9,132 bases of DNA from Flavobacteriaceae bacterium (lineage in GTDB: Bacteria; Bacteroidota; Bacteroidia; Flavobacteriales; Flavobacteriaceae). The stretch lies in assembly GCA_002702385.1 (NCBI GenBank), contig NZZF01000053.1, positions 3,177 to 12,308 on the forward strand, given 5' to 3'. Of this stretch, positions 1 to 6,246 are shown piece by piece. Under the pieces are notes generated by a model, which made no database searches, was not told the origin of the DNA, and saw only the letters and a program-made list of their open reading frames with translations. Made by a program: the position numbers and the translations under genes. Numbering within the stretch: position 1 is the first letter of the stretch; every line of letters begins with the position of its first letter.

Positions 1-51
1 GGAATAAACACTTTAAATAGGCTAAATGATAGATTATTATTTTCTAAATAA
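1..51 (+). CDS. Possible C-terminal tail of a convergent gene (partial)
   Basis: The plus-strand frame beginning at base 1 stays open for 16 codons and ends in TAA at 49-51; the tail reads GINTLNRLNDRLLFSK. The other two plus frames hit stops within the first 18 bases. If real, this gene runs in from the left and its last 15 bases overlap the end of the symporter gene on the other strand. The same kind of tail-to-tail overlap occurs at ribH/crtZ in this window, which makes it plausible. Sixteen open codons are weak evidence on their own, and I do not recognise the family. Confidence 0.35.
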   Translation, partial: GINTLNRLNDRLLFSK

Positions 52-1695
52 TTTTAAGCTCTCAAATATAACAGATAAGAATATTGTTACAACAGCACCA
101 ATAAAATTAAGCCATAGATAGCTTATTTCGATATTAAAGTATATAAAGAAAATTATAATTTGTGATATACATGCTGCCCAAAACACTGAGTTAGCAGTTA
201 TTTTTTTTATAAAAAATGCTACAAGAAATATTCCTAAAATAGTACCATAGAAAATAGATCCTATAATATTTACTAATTGAATTAGATTTTCAAAAAGATT
301 TCCAATACTTGCAAAACAAATTGCTATTAATCCCCAAATAATTGTAAAAATTTTTGACATTTTTAAAAAATGTTTCTCACTTTTTTTTACAACAAGATTT
401 CTTTTATATAGGTCTACTGTGGTTGTTGCTGCAAGAGCATTAAGTTCTGATGCTGTTGATGACATTGCAGCACAAATTATAACAGCAATTAATAGTCCAA
501 TTAGACCTCTTGGTAAATAATTTAAAATAAAGTGTAAAAACACATAATCTTTATCGTTTTTTTCGATTTTACTGTTATCGTCTATTAAACTCTTGACACT
601 ATCTCTAATTTTCATCTCTTTTTGTTGTAAAGAATTTAAGATTAAAGGATTATTTAATTTTTCCTCAAAAAATAACCTTTGAATTTCTTTTTTTTCTAGG
701 TTAAGAGTTTTATAATCTTCTTTCAGAGCTTCAAAATCAAGTTTATGATTCTTTTCTAAATAGTCAACTGCTTGTGGATTAAAATTTAATGGTGTGTGAT
801 TAAATTCAAAAAATATAAAAACTAAAACTCCAATTAATAAAATAAAAAACTGCATCGGGATTTTAAATATCCCATTAAATACTAACCCTAATCTAATTTC
901 TCTTACAGATTTTCCTGAAATATATCTTTGAACTTGACTTTGATCAGTCCCAAAATATGACAGAGCCAAAAATAGACCACCTGTTATACCACTCCAAAAA
1001 GTATATCTGTTGTTGGGCTCAAAAGAAAAATCTAAAATTTTCATTTTTTCTGAAACTTTAGCATAATCCAAGAGTTTAGATGTTGTTAATTGTTCTGGCA
1101 GATTATTAATGATAAAGAAAAAAACAAAAAATAAACCAAAAAATATAACAAACATTTGTTGCTTCTGTGTTATGTTAACAGCCTTAGTTCCCCCAGAAAC
1201 AGTATAAATTATAACTAATAATCCAATAATTATGTTTAATAACTTTAAATCTATGTCTAATACCGATGACAGTATTATAGATGGAGCAAAAATTGTAATT
1301 CCAGCTGCAAGACCACGTTGAACTAGAAATAGTAAAGCACCAAGAGTTCTTGTTTTCTTATCAAATCTTTTTTCCAGAAATTCATAAGCTGTGAAGACTT
1401 TTAGTTTATGGTAAATTGGAACAAAGACCATACATATAATAATCATTGCGAGTGGAAGGCCTAGATAAAATTGAAGAAACCCCATTCCATCGTTGTAAGC
1501 TTGTCCTGGGGTTGATAAAAAAGTGATAGCACTAGCTTGGGTTGCCATTACTGAGATACCAATTGTGAACCAATTTGATGAATTATCTCCTTTAAGAAAA
1601 GAATTAATGTTAAGATTTTTTCTTGTTTTTACAGCACCATAAATTACTATAAAAAGGATTGTTGATATTAAAATAAACCAATCTAAATTATGCAT
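37..1695 (-). CDS. SSS-family sodium/solute symporter
   Basis: A 552-residue inner-membrane transporter of the sodium:solute symporter family, expected to couple Na+ entry to uptake of a solute that the sequence does not reveal. Many hydrophobic segments are visible, starting with residues 6-22 and 42-60. Family signatures include GTDQSQVQRY (249-258) and the AAMSSTASELNAL stretch (409-421); the A..SS pattern there corresponds to the sodium-site helix in characterised members. A charged loop of about 85 residues (300-386), rich in Lys, Glu and Asp, separates two membrane segments. The ATG at 1695 is the natural start because the first membrane helix follows at once, and the same frame has a TAA just upstream. 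It is the last gene of the minus-strand unit, 3 nt after a membrane microprotein. Family assignment is firm; substrate is unknown. Confidence 0.93.
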   Translation of the reverse strand: MHNLDWFILISTILFIVIYGAVKTRKNLNINSFLKGDNSSNWFTIGISVMATQASAITFLSTPGQAYNDGMGFLQFYLGLPLAMIIICMVFVPIYHKLKVFTAYEFLEKRFDKKTRTLGALLFLVQRGLAAGITIFAPSIILSSVLDIDLKLLNIIIGLLVIIYTVSGGTKAVNITQKQQMFVIFFGLFFVFFFIINNLPEQLTTSKLLDYAKVSEKMKILDFSFEPNNRYTFWSGITGGLFLALSYFGTDQSQVQRYISGKSVREIRLGLVFNGIFKIPMQFFILLIGVLVFIFFEFNHTPLNFNPQAVDYLEKNHKLDFEALKEDYKTLNLEKKEIQRLFFEEKLNNPLILNSLQQKEMKIRDSVKSLIDDNSKIEKNDKDYVFLHFILNYLPRGLIGLLIAVIICAAMSSTASELNALAATTTVDLYKRNLVVKKSEKHFLKMSKIFTIIWGLIAICFASIGNLFENLIQLVNIIGSIFYGTILGIFLVAFFIKKITANSVFWAACISQIIIFFIYFNIEISYLWLNFIGAVVTIFLSVIFESLKLFRK

Positions 1696-1698
1696 AGC

Positions 1699-1782
1699 TT
1701 ATTGCATTAATAGATAGAAAAAAATTAAATATATTAGGTTTAAAACTAGAACTATAGAATACTCTTTTTTCCAAGAATTCAT
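1699..1782 (-). CDS. 27-residue single-pass membrane microprotein
   Basis: A short frame starts with ATG at 1782-1780, sharing one base with the TAA of the HAD phosphatase gene (a TAATG junction), and ends with TAA at 1701-1699, three bases before the symporter ATG. It encodes MNSWKKEYS followed by about 18 almost purely hydrophobic residues (10-27), including VLVLNLIYLIFFYLL. The two lysines before the hydrophobic stretch predict a cytoplasmic N terminus. The frame fills nearly the whole 86-base gap, and its junctions match the tight coupling of the other genes here, which favours a real gene over chance. It lies in the same frame as the symporter, with one stop codon between them. No known family is recognised. 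A role as a small partner of the transporter is inference from position only. Confidence 0.6.
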   Translation of the reverse strand: MNSWKKEYSIVLVLNLIYLIFFYLLMQ

Positions 1783-2303
1783 TATATATTTTTTGAAGTT
1801 TCTTTTAATTTCCATTTACCTTGTGCTTTAAGAGTTTGTTCAATTATATCTCTTACGCATCCCATTCCACCATCTTTTATAGATATATATTCTACAATTG
1901 ATCTAACCTCAGGACATGCATCATTTGGACATGTTGATAAGCCACACACTTGAAGAATATTAATATCTGGAAGATCATCACCCATAAATACAGTTTCAGA
2001 ATTATTTAGATTGTATTTATCTAAAAATTTATCGTAAATCATTTGTTTATTATCAACTCCTAAAAAAACTTCTTTAACCCCAAGTCTATTTAACCTCTTT
2101 CTTACTCCTTCATTATTACCCCCGCTTATTACACATATTTTATAACCTAAATCTGTTGCAAGCTTTACAGCAATTCCATCCCTGGTACTAAATTGTCTTA
2201 ATTCATTACCATTGATATCGACAGTTATAGATCCATCAGTAAATACTCCATCAACATCAAAAACAAAGTTTTTTATACTTTTTAATTTTGTTTTGTAGCT
2301 CAT
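1782..2303 (-). CDS. KdsC-like HAD-family phosphatase
   Basis: A 173-residue cytoplasmic phosphatase of the HAD superfamily, closest in style to KdsC (3-deoxy-D-manno-octulosonate 8-phosphate phosphatase), which supplies Kdo for lipopolysaccharide. All catalytic motifs are present: FDVDGVFTDG with nucleophile D16 and acid/base D18, S59 in VISGG, K85 in the GVDNK motif, and GDDLPD with D108, D109 and D112 for Mg2+ binding. There is no inserted cap domain, as usual for the tetrameric KdsC group. The tail KDGGMGCVRD (about residues 143-152) matches the KdsC C-terminal lid region. Its ATG overlaps the stop of the DUF2520 gene by 4 nt, so translation is probably coupled. No Kdo or other LPS genes are in the window, so the exact sugar-phosphate substrate is unproven; a related sugar acid phosphate is possible. 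Confidence 0.9.
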   Translation of the reverse strand: MSYKTKLKSIKNFVFDVDGVFTDGSITVDINGNELRQFSTRDGIAVKLATDLGYKICVISGGNNEGVRKRLNRLGVKEVFLGVDNKQMIYDKFLDKYNLNNSETVFMGDDLPDINILQVCGLSTCPNDACPEVRSIVEYISIKDGGMGCVRDIIEQTLKAQGKWKLKETSKNI

Positions 2304-3079
2304 TGTTTATCAAATTTAGTTTTTATAATTGATTCAGTTATAGACTTGTATATATCTACATTGAAAGTTAGATTATTTTTCTTTAAAAAATTTAGATGAT
2401 TCTCAATTGTTTCTAAATCATTTCTTGATGCTGGTCCAGTTTGAGCATCATAGCTAGAAATGGATTTGATCTTTAGAATTGTTTCTTCTAAAATTGGATG
2501 AATTAGATTTCTATCAATGTCAAATTTATCAAGAAGTTCTTCACTGGCAAATATCAAATGATTTGTAAAGTTATTAGCAAAAACAGCTGATAAGTGGCAA
2601 ATTAATCTTTTATCACTATTCATGATAACTGTTTTTTTTGAAAGTTTGCAGCTAAAATCAATTAATTCATTGAGAATTTTTTTATTTGAAGCTTCAACTA
2701 ATAGAGGAATTTTATTGAAATCAATATTTCTTTCAAAACTAAATGTTTGAAGAGGATAGATAACACCAAATTTTAATTGATTATTTAAAATTGACATATT
2801 AATACTTCCTGATGTATGTAAAACTACTCCATCATAGTTTTTAATCTGTTCACTTACAGATTTAACTGAATTATCTGAGACAGCAATGATACAAAACTTG
2901 CTGTTTTTTATTTTAGAAAAATCAGATGAATATATTTCTGAAAACTCATTAAAGTGTGAGTTTAACTTTTTAGACCTACCTAAAATTTGAATTAGTTTTA
3001 ATTTTGAATTACTTTTTATCTCATTAGCAAAGTGATAAGCAACTTTTCCCGTTCCTACTATAATTACGTCTTCAATCAT
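2300..3079 (-). CDS. Rossmann-fold protein with DUF2520 domain
   Basis: A 259-residue protein with an N-terminal NAD(P)-binding Rossmann fold and a C-terminal helical DUF2520 domain, resembling F420-dependent NADP oxidoreductases and 6-phosphogluconate-dehydrogenase-type enzymes. The dinucleotide motif is VIIVGTGKVAYHFA near the start (GxGxxA/G type). Other family marks are VVLHTSGS near residue 90, GVIYPLQTFS near 108, the HLSAVFANNFTNHL helix near 162-175 and AQTGPASRND near 220. It is the first gene of the minus-strand unit, starting 62 bases from ndk, which points away, and its stop overlaps the start of the phosphatase gene by ATGA. The family is widespread but its substrate is not established to my knowledge, so only 'probable oxidoreductase' is justified. 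Confidence 0.88.
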   Translation of the reverse strand: MIEDVIIVGTGKVAYHFANEIKSNSKLKLIQILGRSKKLNSHFNEFSEIYSSDFSKIKNSKFCIIAVSDNSVKSVSEQIKNYDGVVLHTSGSINMSILNNQLKFGVIYPLQTFSFERNIDFNKIPLLVEASNKKILNELIDFSCKLSKKTVIMNSDKRLICHLSAVFANNFTNHLIFASEELLDKFDIDRNLIHPILEETILKIKSISSYDAQTGPASRNDLETIENHLNFLKKNNLTFNVDIYKSITESIIKTKFDKQ

Positions 3080-3119
3080 AAAAATAGAAAATTACAATAT
3101 TTCATTTGAATGTTTTTAT

Positions 3120-3127
3120 TAGGTTTG
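3120..3127 (+). promoter_or_regulatory. Bacteroidota -7 promoter element for ndk
   Basis: TAGGTTTG matches the Bacteroidota housekeeping -7 consensus TAnnTTTG exactly. It ends 14 bases before the ndk ATG, which predicts a leader of roughly ten bases, A-rich and without a Shine-Dalgarno motif. The upstream TTTG at 3105-3108 is only 11 bases away, too close for the usual -33 spacing, so the upstream element is weak or absent. Confidence 0.5.
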
Positions 3128-3141
3128 CAAAAAAAAATAAA

Positions 3142-3546
3142 ATGTCAAATAAAACTTTCATGATGATTAAACCAGACGCAGTTGAAAGAGGACTAATTGG
3201 AAAAATATTAAATGATATTTCAGAGGCTGGTTTTGAAATTATTTCTTTAAAATTAACTCACTTAAGTATTGATGATGCCAAGTCATTTTATTCTGTTCAC
3301 AAAGATAGACCATTCTTTAACGATTTAACTCAATATATGAGTAGAAGCCCAATAGTTGCTGCTGTTCTCAAGAAGGAAAATGCTGTTTCAGAATTTAGAA
3401 ATTTAATTGGTGACACAGATCCTGTAAATGCAAAAGAAGGAACAATAAGAGCTAAATATGCTATTTCAAAAGGAGAAAACTCAGTCCATGGATCTGATAG
3501 CGATGAAAATGCAGAAATCGAGTCAACTTTTCATTTTTCAAACTAA
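3142..3546 (+). CDS. ndk: Nucleoside diphosphate kinase
   Basis: NDK transfers the terminal phosphate of ATP to other nucleoside diphosphates through a phosphohistidine and so balances NTP and dNTP pools in the cytoplasm. From the ATG at 3142 the protein has 134 residues, close to the usual length of about 140. Recognisable are [13 protein letters not shown] (5-17), the R-x-P-F region at 56-58, the GTIRAKYA nucleotide-binding stretch (100-107) and the active-site NSVHGSDS with catalytic H116. The frame stays open upstream to a TTG at 3106, but those extra 12 residues are not family-like and contain the -7 promoter element, so 3142 is the better start. The gene stands alone and its stop lies 5 nt from the converging DUF721 gene, with no terminator hairpin visible. 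Confidence 0.96.
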   Translation: MSNKTFMMIKPDAVERGLIGKILNDISEAGFEIISLKLTHLSIDDAKSFYSVHKDRPFFNDLTQYMSRSPIVAAVLKKENAVSEFRNLIGDTDPVNAKEGTIRAKYAISKGENSVHGSDSDENAEIESTFHFSN

Positions 3547-3551
3547 GGCCT

Positions 3552-3845
3552 TTATTTAAGTATAATTTTCTTAATCAGTTCTTGTTTAATTTCTTTATTT
3601 AAGAGCTTTATAATTGCTCCTTTACTATAAATTATCTCTTGCTTTAATATTGGATTATCAACTTGTATAAATAGATTTCCATTTTTGTAGTAAATTGATT
3701 TTGTATACTTGAATATTTTATTTCCAACAGAATTTTTCCATGCTTCATTTATTTTTACATTAAAAATTCCATCAGAAATCTTCTTCTGATTTAAAAAATT
3801 ATCAATCATACTTTCCATTTTATTGGTTTTGAATGTTCTTTTCAT
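3552..3845 (-). CDS. DUF721 (DciA-like) protein
   Basis: A small basic protein of 97 residues in the DUF721 family. The best-studied member, DciA, helps load the replicative DnaB helicase in bacteria that lack DnaC or DnaI. The protein matches the short Bacteroidota form: a leading helix (MESMIDNFLNQKK, 10-22), the INEAWKNSVGNKIFKYT core (32-48), then NGNLFIQVDNPILKQEI (55-71) and a Lys-rich tail. This KH-like core is characteristic, although the sequence as a whole diverges strongly between phyla. Its ATG overlaps the recF stop by 4 nt (ATGA), so it is probably translated in step with recF. Family membership is secure. The helicase-loading role is transferred from DciA and not shown by the sequence. 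Confidence 0.87.
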   Translation of the reverse strand: MKRTFKTNKMESMIDNFLNQKKISDGIFNVKINEAWKNSVGNKIFKYTKSIYYKNGNLFIQVDNPILKQEIIYSKGAIIKLLNKEIKQELIKKIILK

Positions 3846-4930
3846 AGATTGAAAATTTTTGAGGATAAATTTAAGGTATTTAAAATTTTTTCAACCCTAT
3901 CCTTATCAGTATCAGAAATTAATAATTGACCAAAGCTTGTATCATTAACAATATTAACGATATTTTTTACCCTATTAAAATCCAACTTATCAAAAATATC
4001 ATCCATTAATAGAATAGGAGAACTGCCTGTCTTTTCTTTTAGGTACTCAAATTGTGCAAGTTTAAGAGCTATAATAAACGATTTTTGTTGTCCTTGACTA
4101 CCAAATTTTTTAATACTAAAATTATCAATATCAAAGATCAAATCATCTTTATGAATTCCTGAGCTTGTGTACTGAAGTATAAAATCTTTTTTCAAAGAGT
4201 CTTTTAAAAGATCTTTCATGCTCTTTTCACTTAAATCGCTTTTATATGAAATTGAAACATCTTCACTTTCTGAAGAAATTTGTTTATATTTTTCGATGAA
4301 GTAGGGTTCAAATTTATCTATAAATGACTTTCTAACGTCATGAATTGGAGTTGATAATTTAATCAACTCTTCATCATAAACATCTATCATTTCCAAATTT
4401 GCTTTAGTATTGTAATTTGAATTTTTTAATAATTTGTTTCTGTTTTGAATGATTTTATTATAGTCAATTAGTTGATTCAAGTAAGTTTTATTGTTTTGAG
4501 AAATTATACTATCAATAAATTTTCTTCTTTCAAGACTACCAGCATTAATAAGATCGGTATCGTAAGGGGATATTAGAACCACAGGAATAAGACCTAAGTG
4601 ACCAGATAGTTTTTTATATGCTTTGTTATTTCTTTTTAAAATTTTTTTTCCACCTCTTTTTATGCTACAAACAATTTTTTCATTTTTATCATTACATATA
4701 AAATCGCCTTCAATCAACATGAAATCTTTCTTTTTATTTATTATTTGATCATTTCTTAAATTGAAATAGCTTTTTCCAATACATAAATGAAAAATCGAAT
4801 CTAGAATATTTGTCTTACCTACTCCATTATTTCCAACCAAACAATTGATTTTATTATCAAAAACAAATTCTTTATCCTCTACATTTTTATAGTTAATAAC
4901 TGATAATTTATTAAGGTAATTAGAAATCAT
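3842..4930 (-). CDS. recF: DNA replication and repair protein RecF
   Basis: RecF is an SMC-like ATPase that, with RecO and RecR, helps load RecA at single-strand gaps and stalled forks. The 362-residue protein has the usual family length. Visible motifs are Walker A GNNGVGKT (33-40) right after the typical N-terminal LSVINYKN strand, the ABC-type signature GSQGQQK (277-283), and Walker B ILLMDDIFDKLD (306-317) with D310/D311 in place of the common DD or DE pair. RecF lacks the long coiled coil of RecN or SMC, in keeping with this length. The start at 4930 faces the TPR-ribH unit across 88 bases. The downstream DUF721 start overlaps the stop by ATGA. dnaA, dnaN and gyrB, frequent neighbours in other phyla, are not in the window. 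Confidence 0.96.
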   Translation of the reverse strand: MISNYLNKLSVINYKNVEDKEFVFDNKINCLVGNNGVGKTNILDSIFHLCIGKSYFNLRNDQIINKKKDFMLIEGDFICNDKNEKIVCSIKRGGKKILKRNNKAYKKLSGHLGLIPVVLISPYDTDLINAGSLERRKFIDSIISQNNKTYLNQLIDYNKIIQNRNKLLKNSNYNTKANLEMIDVYDEELIKLSTPIHDVRKSFIDKFEPYFIEKYKQISSESEDVSISYKSDLSEKSMKDLLKDSLKKDFILQYTSSGIHKDDLIFDIDNFSIKKFGSQGQQKSFIIALKLAQFEYLKEKTGSSPILLMDDIFDKLDFNRVKNIVNIVNDTSFGQLLISDTDKDRVEKILNTLNLSSKIFNL

Positions 4931-4963
4931 AATTCTTTAGAATCTTCTTGTAAATTAAATAAA

Positions 4964-4979
4964 ATAATTAATTAATTAT
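4964..4979. repeat. 16-bp perfect AT palindrome in recF/TPR divergent spacer
   Basis: ATAATTAATTAATTAT reads the same on both strands and lies between two divergent genes, just upstream of the -33 element of the plus-strand promoter. It could be a binding site for a dimeric regulator, but in DNA this AT-rich such palindromes also arise by chance. No function is asserted. Confidence 0.4.
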
Positions 4980-4981
4980 CC

Positions 4982-5010
4982 TTGTTGATTAGAATAAAAT
5001 TTTATTTTTG
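4982..5010 (+). promoter_or_regulatory. Bacteroidota-type promoter of the TPR-ribH unit
   Basis: TTG at 4982-4984 and TATTTTTG at 5003-5010 fit the consensus TTG / TAnnTTTG with an 18-base spacer, within the normal range. The -7 element ends only 8 bases before the ATG at 5019, so the predicted transcript has a leader of just a few bases and may be effectively leaderless. No Shine-Dalgarno motif is present. Confidence 0.6.
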
Positions 5011-5018
5011 CCTGAGTT

Positions 5019-5774
5019 ATGGCTACATACAAGAAAAGATCGAAAAGAAATATATCTAAATCTAATTCAAATGCTAACTTAAGTTCAACTAAACAAGTGT
5101 TTGAGACTTTAGATGAAGGTGCTTCAAAAACTGAAATTTTTGTTAGTAAATATCAAAAATATTTAATTGGTGCAATATCATTTTTAGTTTTAGTTTTTGT
5201 TCTTTTTTTTGGTTACAATAAGTTTATTTTAGAACCTAAAGTTAATGAAGCTAATCTTGAAATTTTCACTGCACAAAAATATTTCAATCAAGCCGTAAAT
5301 ACTGATGATGATTCATCAGACTCATTATTTCAACTTTCATTAGAAGGTGCAGATGGAAAATTTGGTTTTATTGATATTATTGAAAATTATTCGGGAACTC
5401 CTGCTGCTAATCTTTCATCATATTACTCTGGAATAGCATATTTCAATTTAGATAAATATGATTTAGCGATTAAATATTTGAATGATTTTAACTCTAATGA
5501 TCAAATTTTAAGTGCATTGTCTCTATCAACTATTGGTGATTCTTTCATACAGTTAGATCAATTGGATGATGGACTTAATTACTATGAAAAAGCTTTATCT
5601 GAAGCTTCTGAAAACACCTTTATTAAACCTCTTTTGTTGATGAAATCTGGAAATGTTGCATTGGAGCTAAATAAGAAATCAAAAGCAAGAAAATTTTTTC
5701 AAGAAATAAAGGATGATTATCCAGATTCTCAACAAGCAAGCGAAATTGAAATTAAGTTAGCTCAAGTAGATTAA
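5019..5774 (+). CDS. Membrane-anchored tetratricopeptide repeat protein
   Basis: A 251-residue protein with a basic, Ser/Asn-rich cytoplasmic N terminus (1-45), one membrane helix (about 49-66), and a C-terminal domain of helical TPR-type repeats (about 118-245), including SSYYSGIAYFNLDKYDLAIKYL-like and SLSTIGDSFIQLDQLDDGLNYY-like units. The architecture resembles YfgM/YfgL-type periplasmic TPR anchors, in which the repeats face the periplasm and bind partner proteins. The conserved opening (MATYKKR, then VFETLDEGASKTE at 27-39) and GFIDIIENYSGTPAANL (about 115-131) are typical of the Bacteroidota family, so the ATG at 5019 is well supported. ribH follows after one base, a pairing common in flavobacteria. 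The exact role is unknown; participation in envelope protein quality control is inference from domain type. Confidence 0.85.
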   Translation: MATYKKRSKRNISKSNSNANLSSTKQVFETLDEGASKTEIFVSKYQKYLIGAISFLVLVFVLFFGYNKFILEPKVNEANLEIFTAQKYFNQAVNTDDDSSDSLFQLSLEGADGKFGFIDIIENYSGTPAANLSSYYSGIAYFNLDKYDLAIKYLNDFNSNDQILSALSLSTIGDSFIQLDQLDDGLNYYEKALSEASENTFIKPLLLMKSGNVALELNKKSKARKFFQEIKDDYPDSQQASEIEIKLAQVD

Positions 5775-5775
5775 A

Positions 5776-6246
5776 ATGTCCTCTCAATTTAAACCTTCAT
5801 TTGATAAGGATTACTTAATATCTGTAAAATCTAAACGTTTTGGTGTAGTATCTTCTGAGTGGAATCCTGAAATTATAAATAGGTTATTAGATGGTACATT
5901 TGATTTTTTTGATACTATTGGTTTAAATAAAAAAGATATACTTCATCATAAGGTTCCAGGTAGTTTCGAATTAATTTATGGATGTGCAAACATGAGAAGA
6001 AAATATGATTTAGATGCCATTATTGCTATTGGTAGTATAATAAAGGGTGAAACCAAACATTTTGACTTTATTTCTCAATCAGTTTGTGATGGAATAAAAG
6101 ATATCAATATTACTAATGGTTGTCCAGTAATTTTATGTTTATTAACAGATGATAATTTTCAACAATCTATTGAACGCAGTGGAGGTAAACATGGTAATAA
6201 AGGATATGATTGCGCTGAAGCTGCAGCTAAGATGACTCTTATTTAA
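5776..6246 (+). CDS. ribH: 6,7-dimethyl-8-ribityllumazine synthase
   Basis: Lumazine synthase condenses 5-amino-6-ribitylaminouracil with 3,4-dihydroxy-2-butanone 4-phosphate, the penultimate step of riboflavin synthesis, usually as a pentamer or a 60-mer capsid. The 156-residue protein is full length. Family marks are SEWNPEI (27-33), with W29-N30 at the usual aromatic-Asn substrate site, VPGSFEL (60-66), GSIIKGETKHFDFIS (86-100) with catalytic H95, and SIERSGGKHGNKG (131-143) with phosphate-binding R134. Its ATG follows the TPR gene stop after a single A, so it shares that transcript. No other riboflavin genes are nearby, and no FMN riboswitch fits in the short upstream DNA. The last 8 bases overlap the end of crtZ on the other strand. 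Confidence 0.96.
   Translation: MSSQFKPSFDKDYLISVKSKRFGVVSSEWNPEIINRLLDGTFDFFDTIGLNKKDILHHKVPGSFELIYGCANMRRKYDLDAIIAIGSIIKGETKHFDFISQSVCDGIKDINITNGCPVILCLLTDDNFQQSIERSGGKHGNKGYDCAEAAAKMTLI

Noticed and set aside
1696..1782. Microprotein frame as the true N terminus of the symporter, broken by a nonsense mutation
   Set aside because: The symporter is already full length from 1695, with a normal first membrane helix, so the stop does not truncate a needed part; a separate small gene is the simpler reading.
3087..3094. TAATTTTC on the minus strand as a -7 element for the DUF2520 unit
   Set aside because: It misses the final G of TAnnTTTG and the only candidate TTTG (3128-3131) is 33 bases upstream, outside normal spacing. 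The promoter of this unit is not identified.
3545..3552. AAGGCCTT between ndk and the DUF721 gene as a terminator
   Set aside because: The 8-base palindrome has no loop, so it cannot form a usual terminator hairpin.
4931..4960. recF promoter on the minus strand
   Set aside because: Only a partial -7-like TAATTTAC is visible and there is no TTG at suitable distance, so none is annotated.
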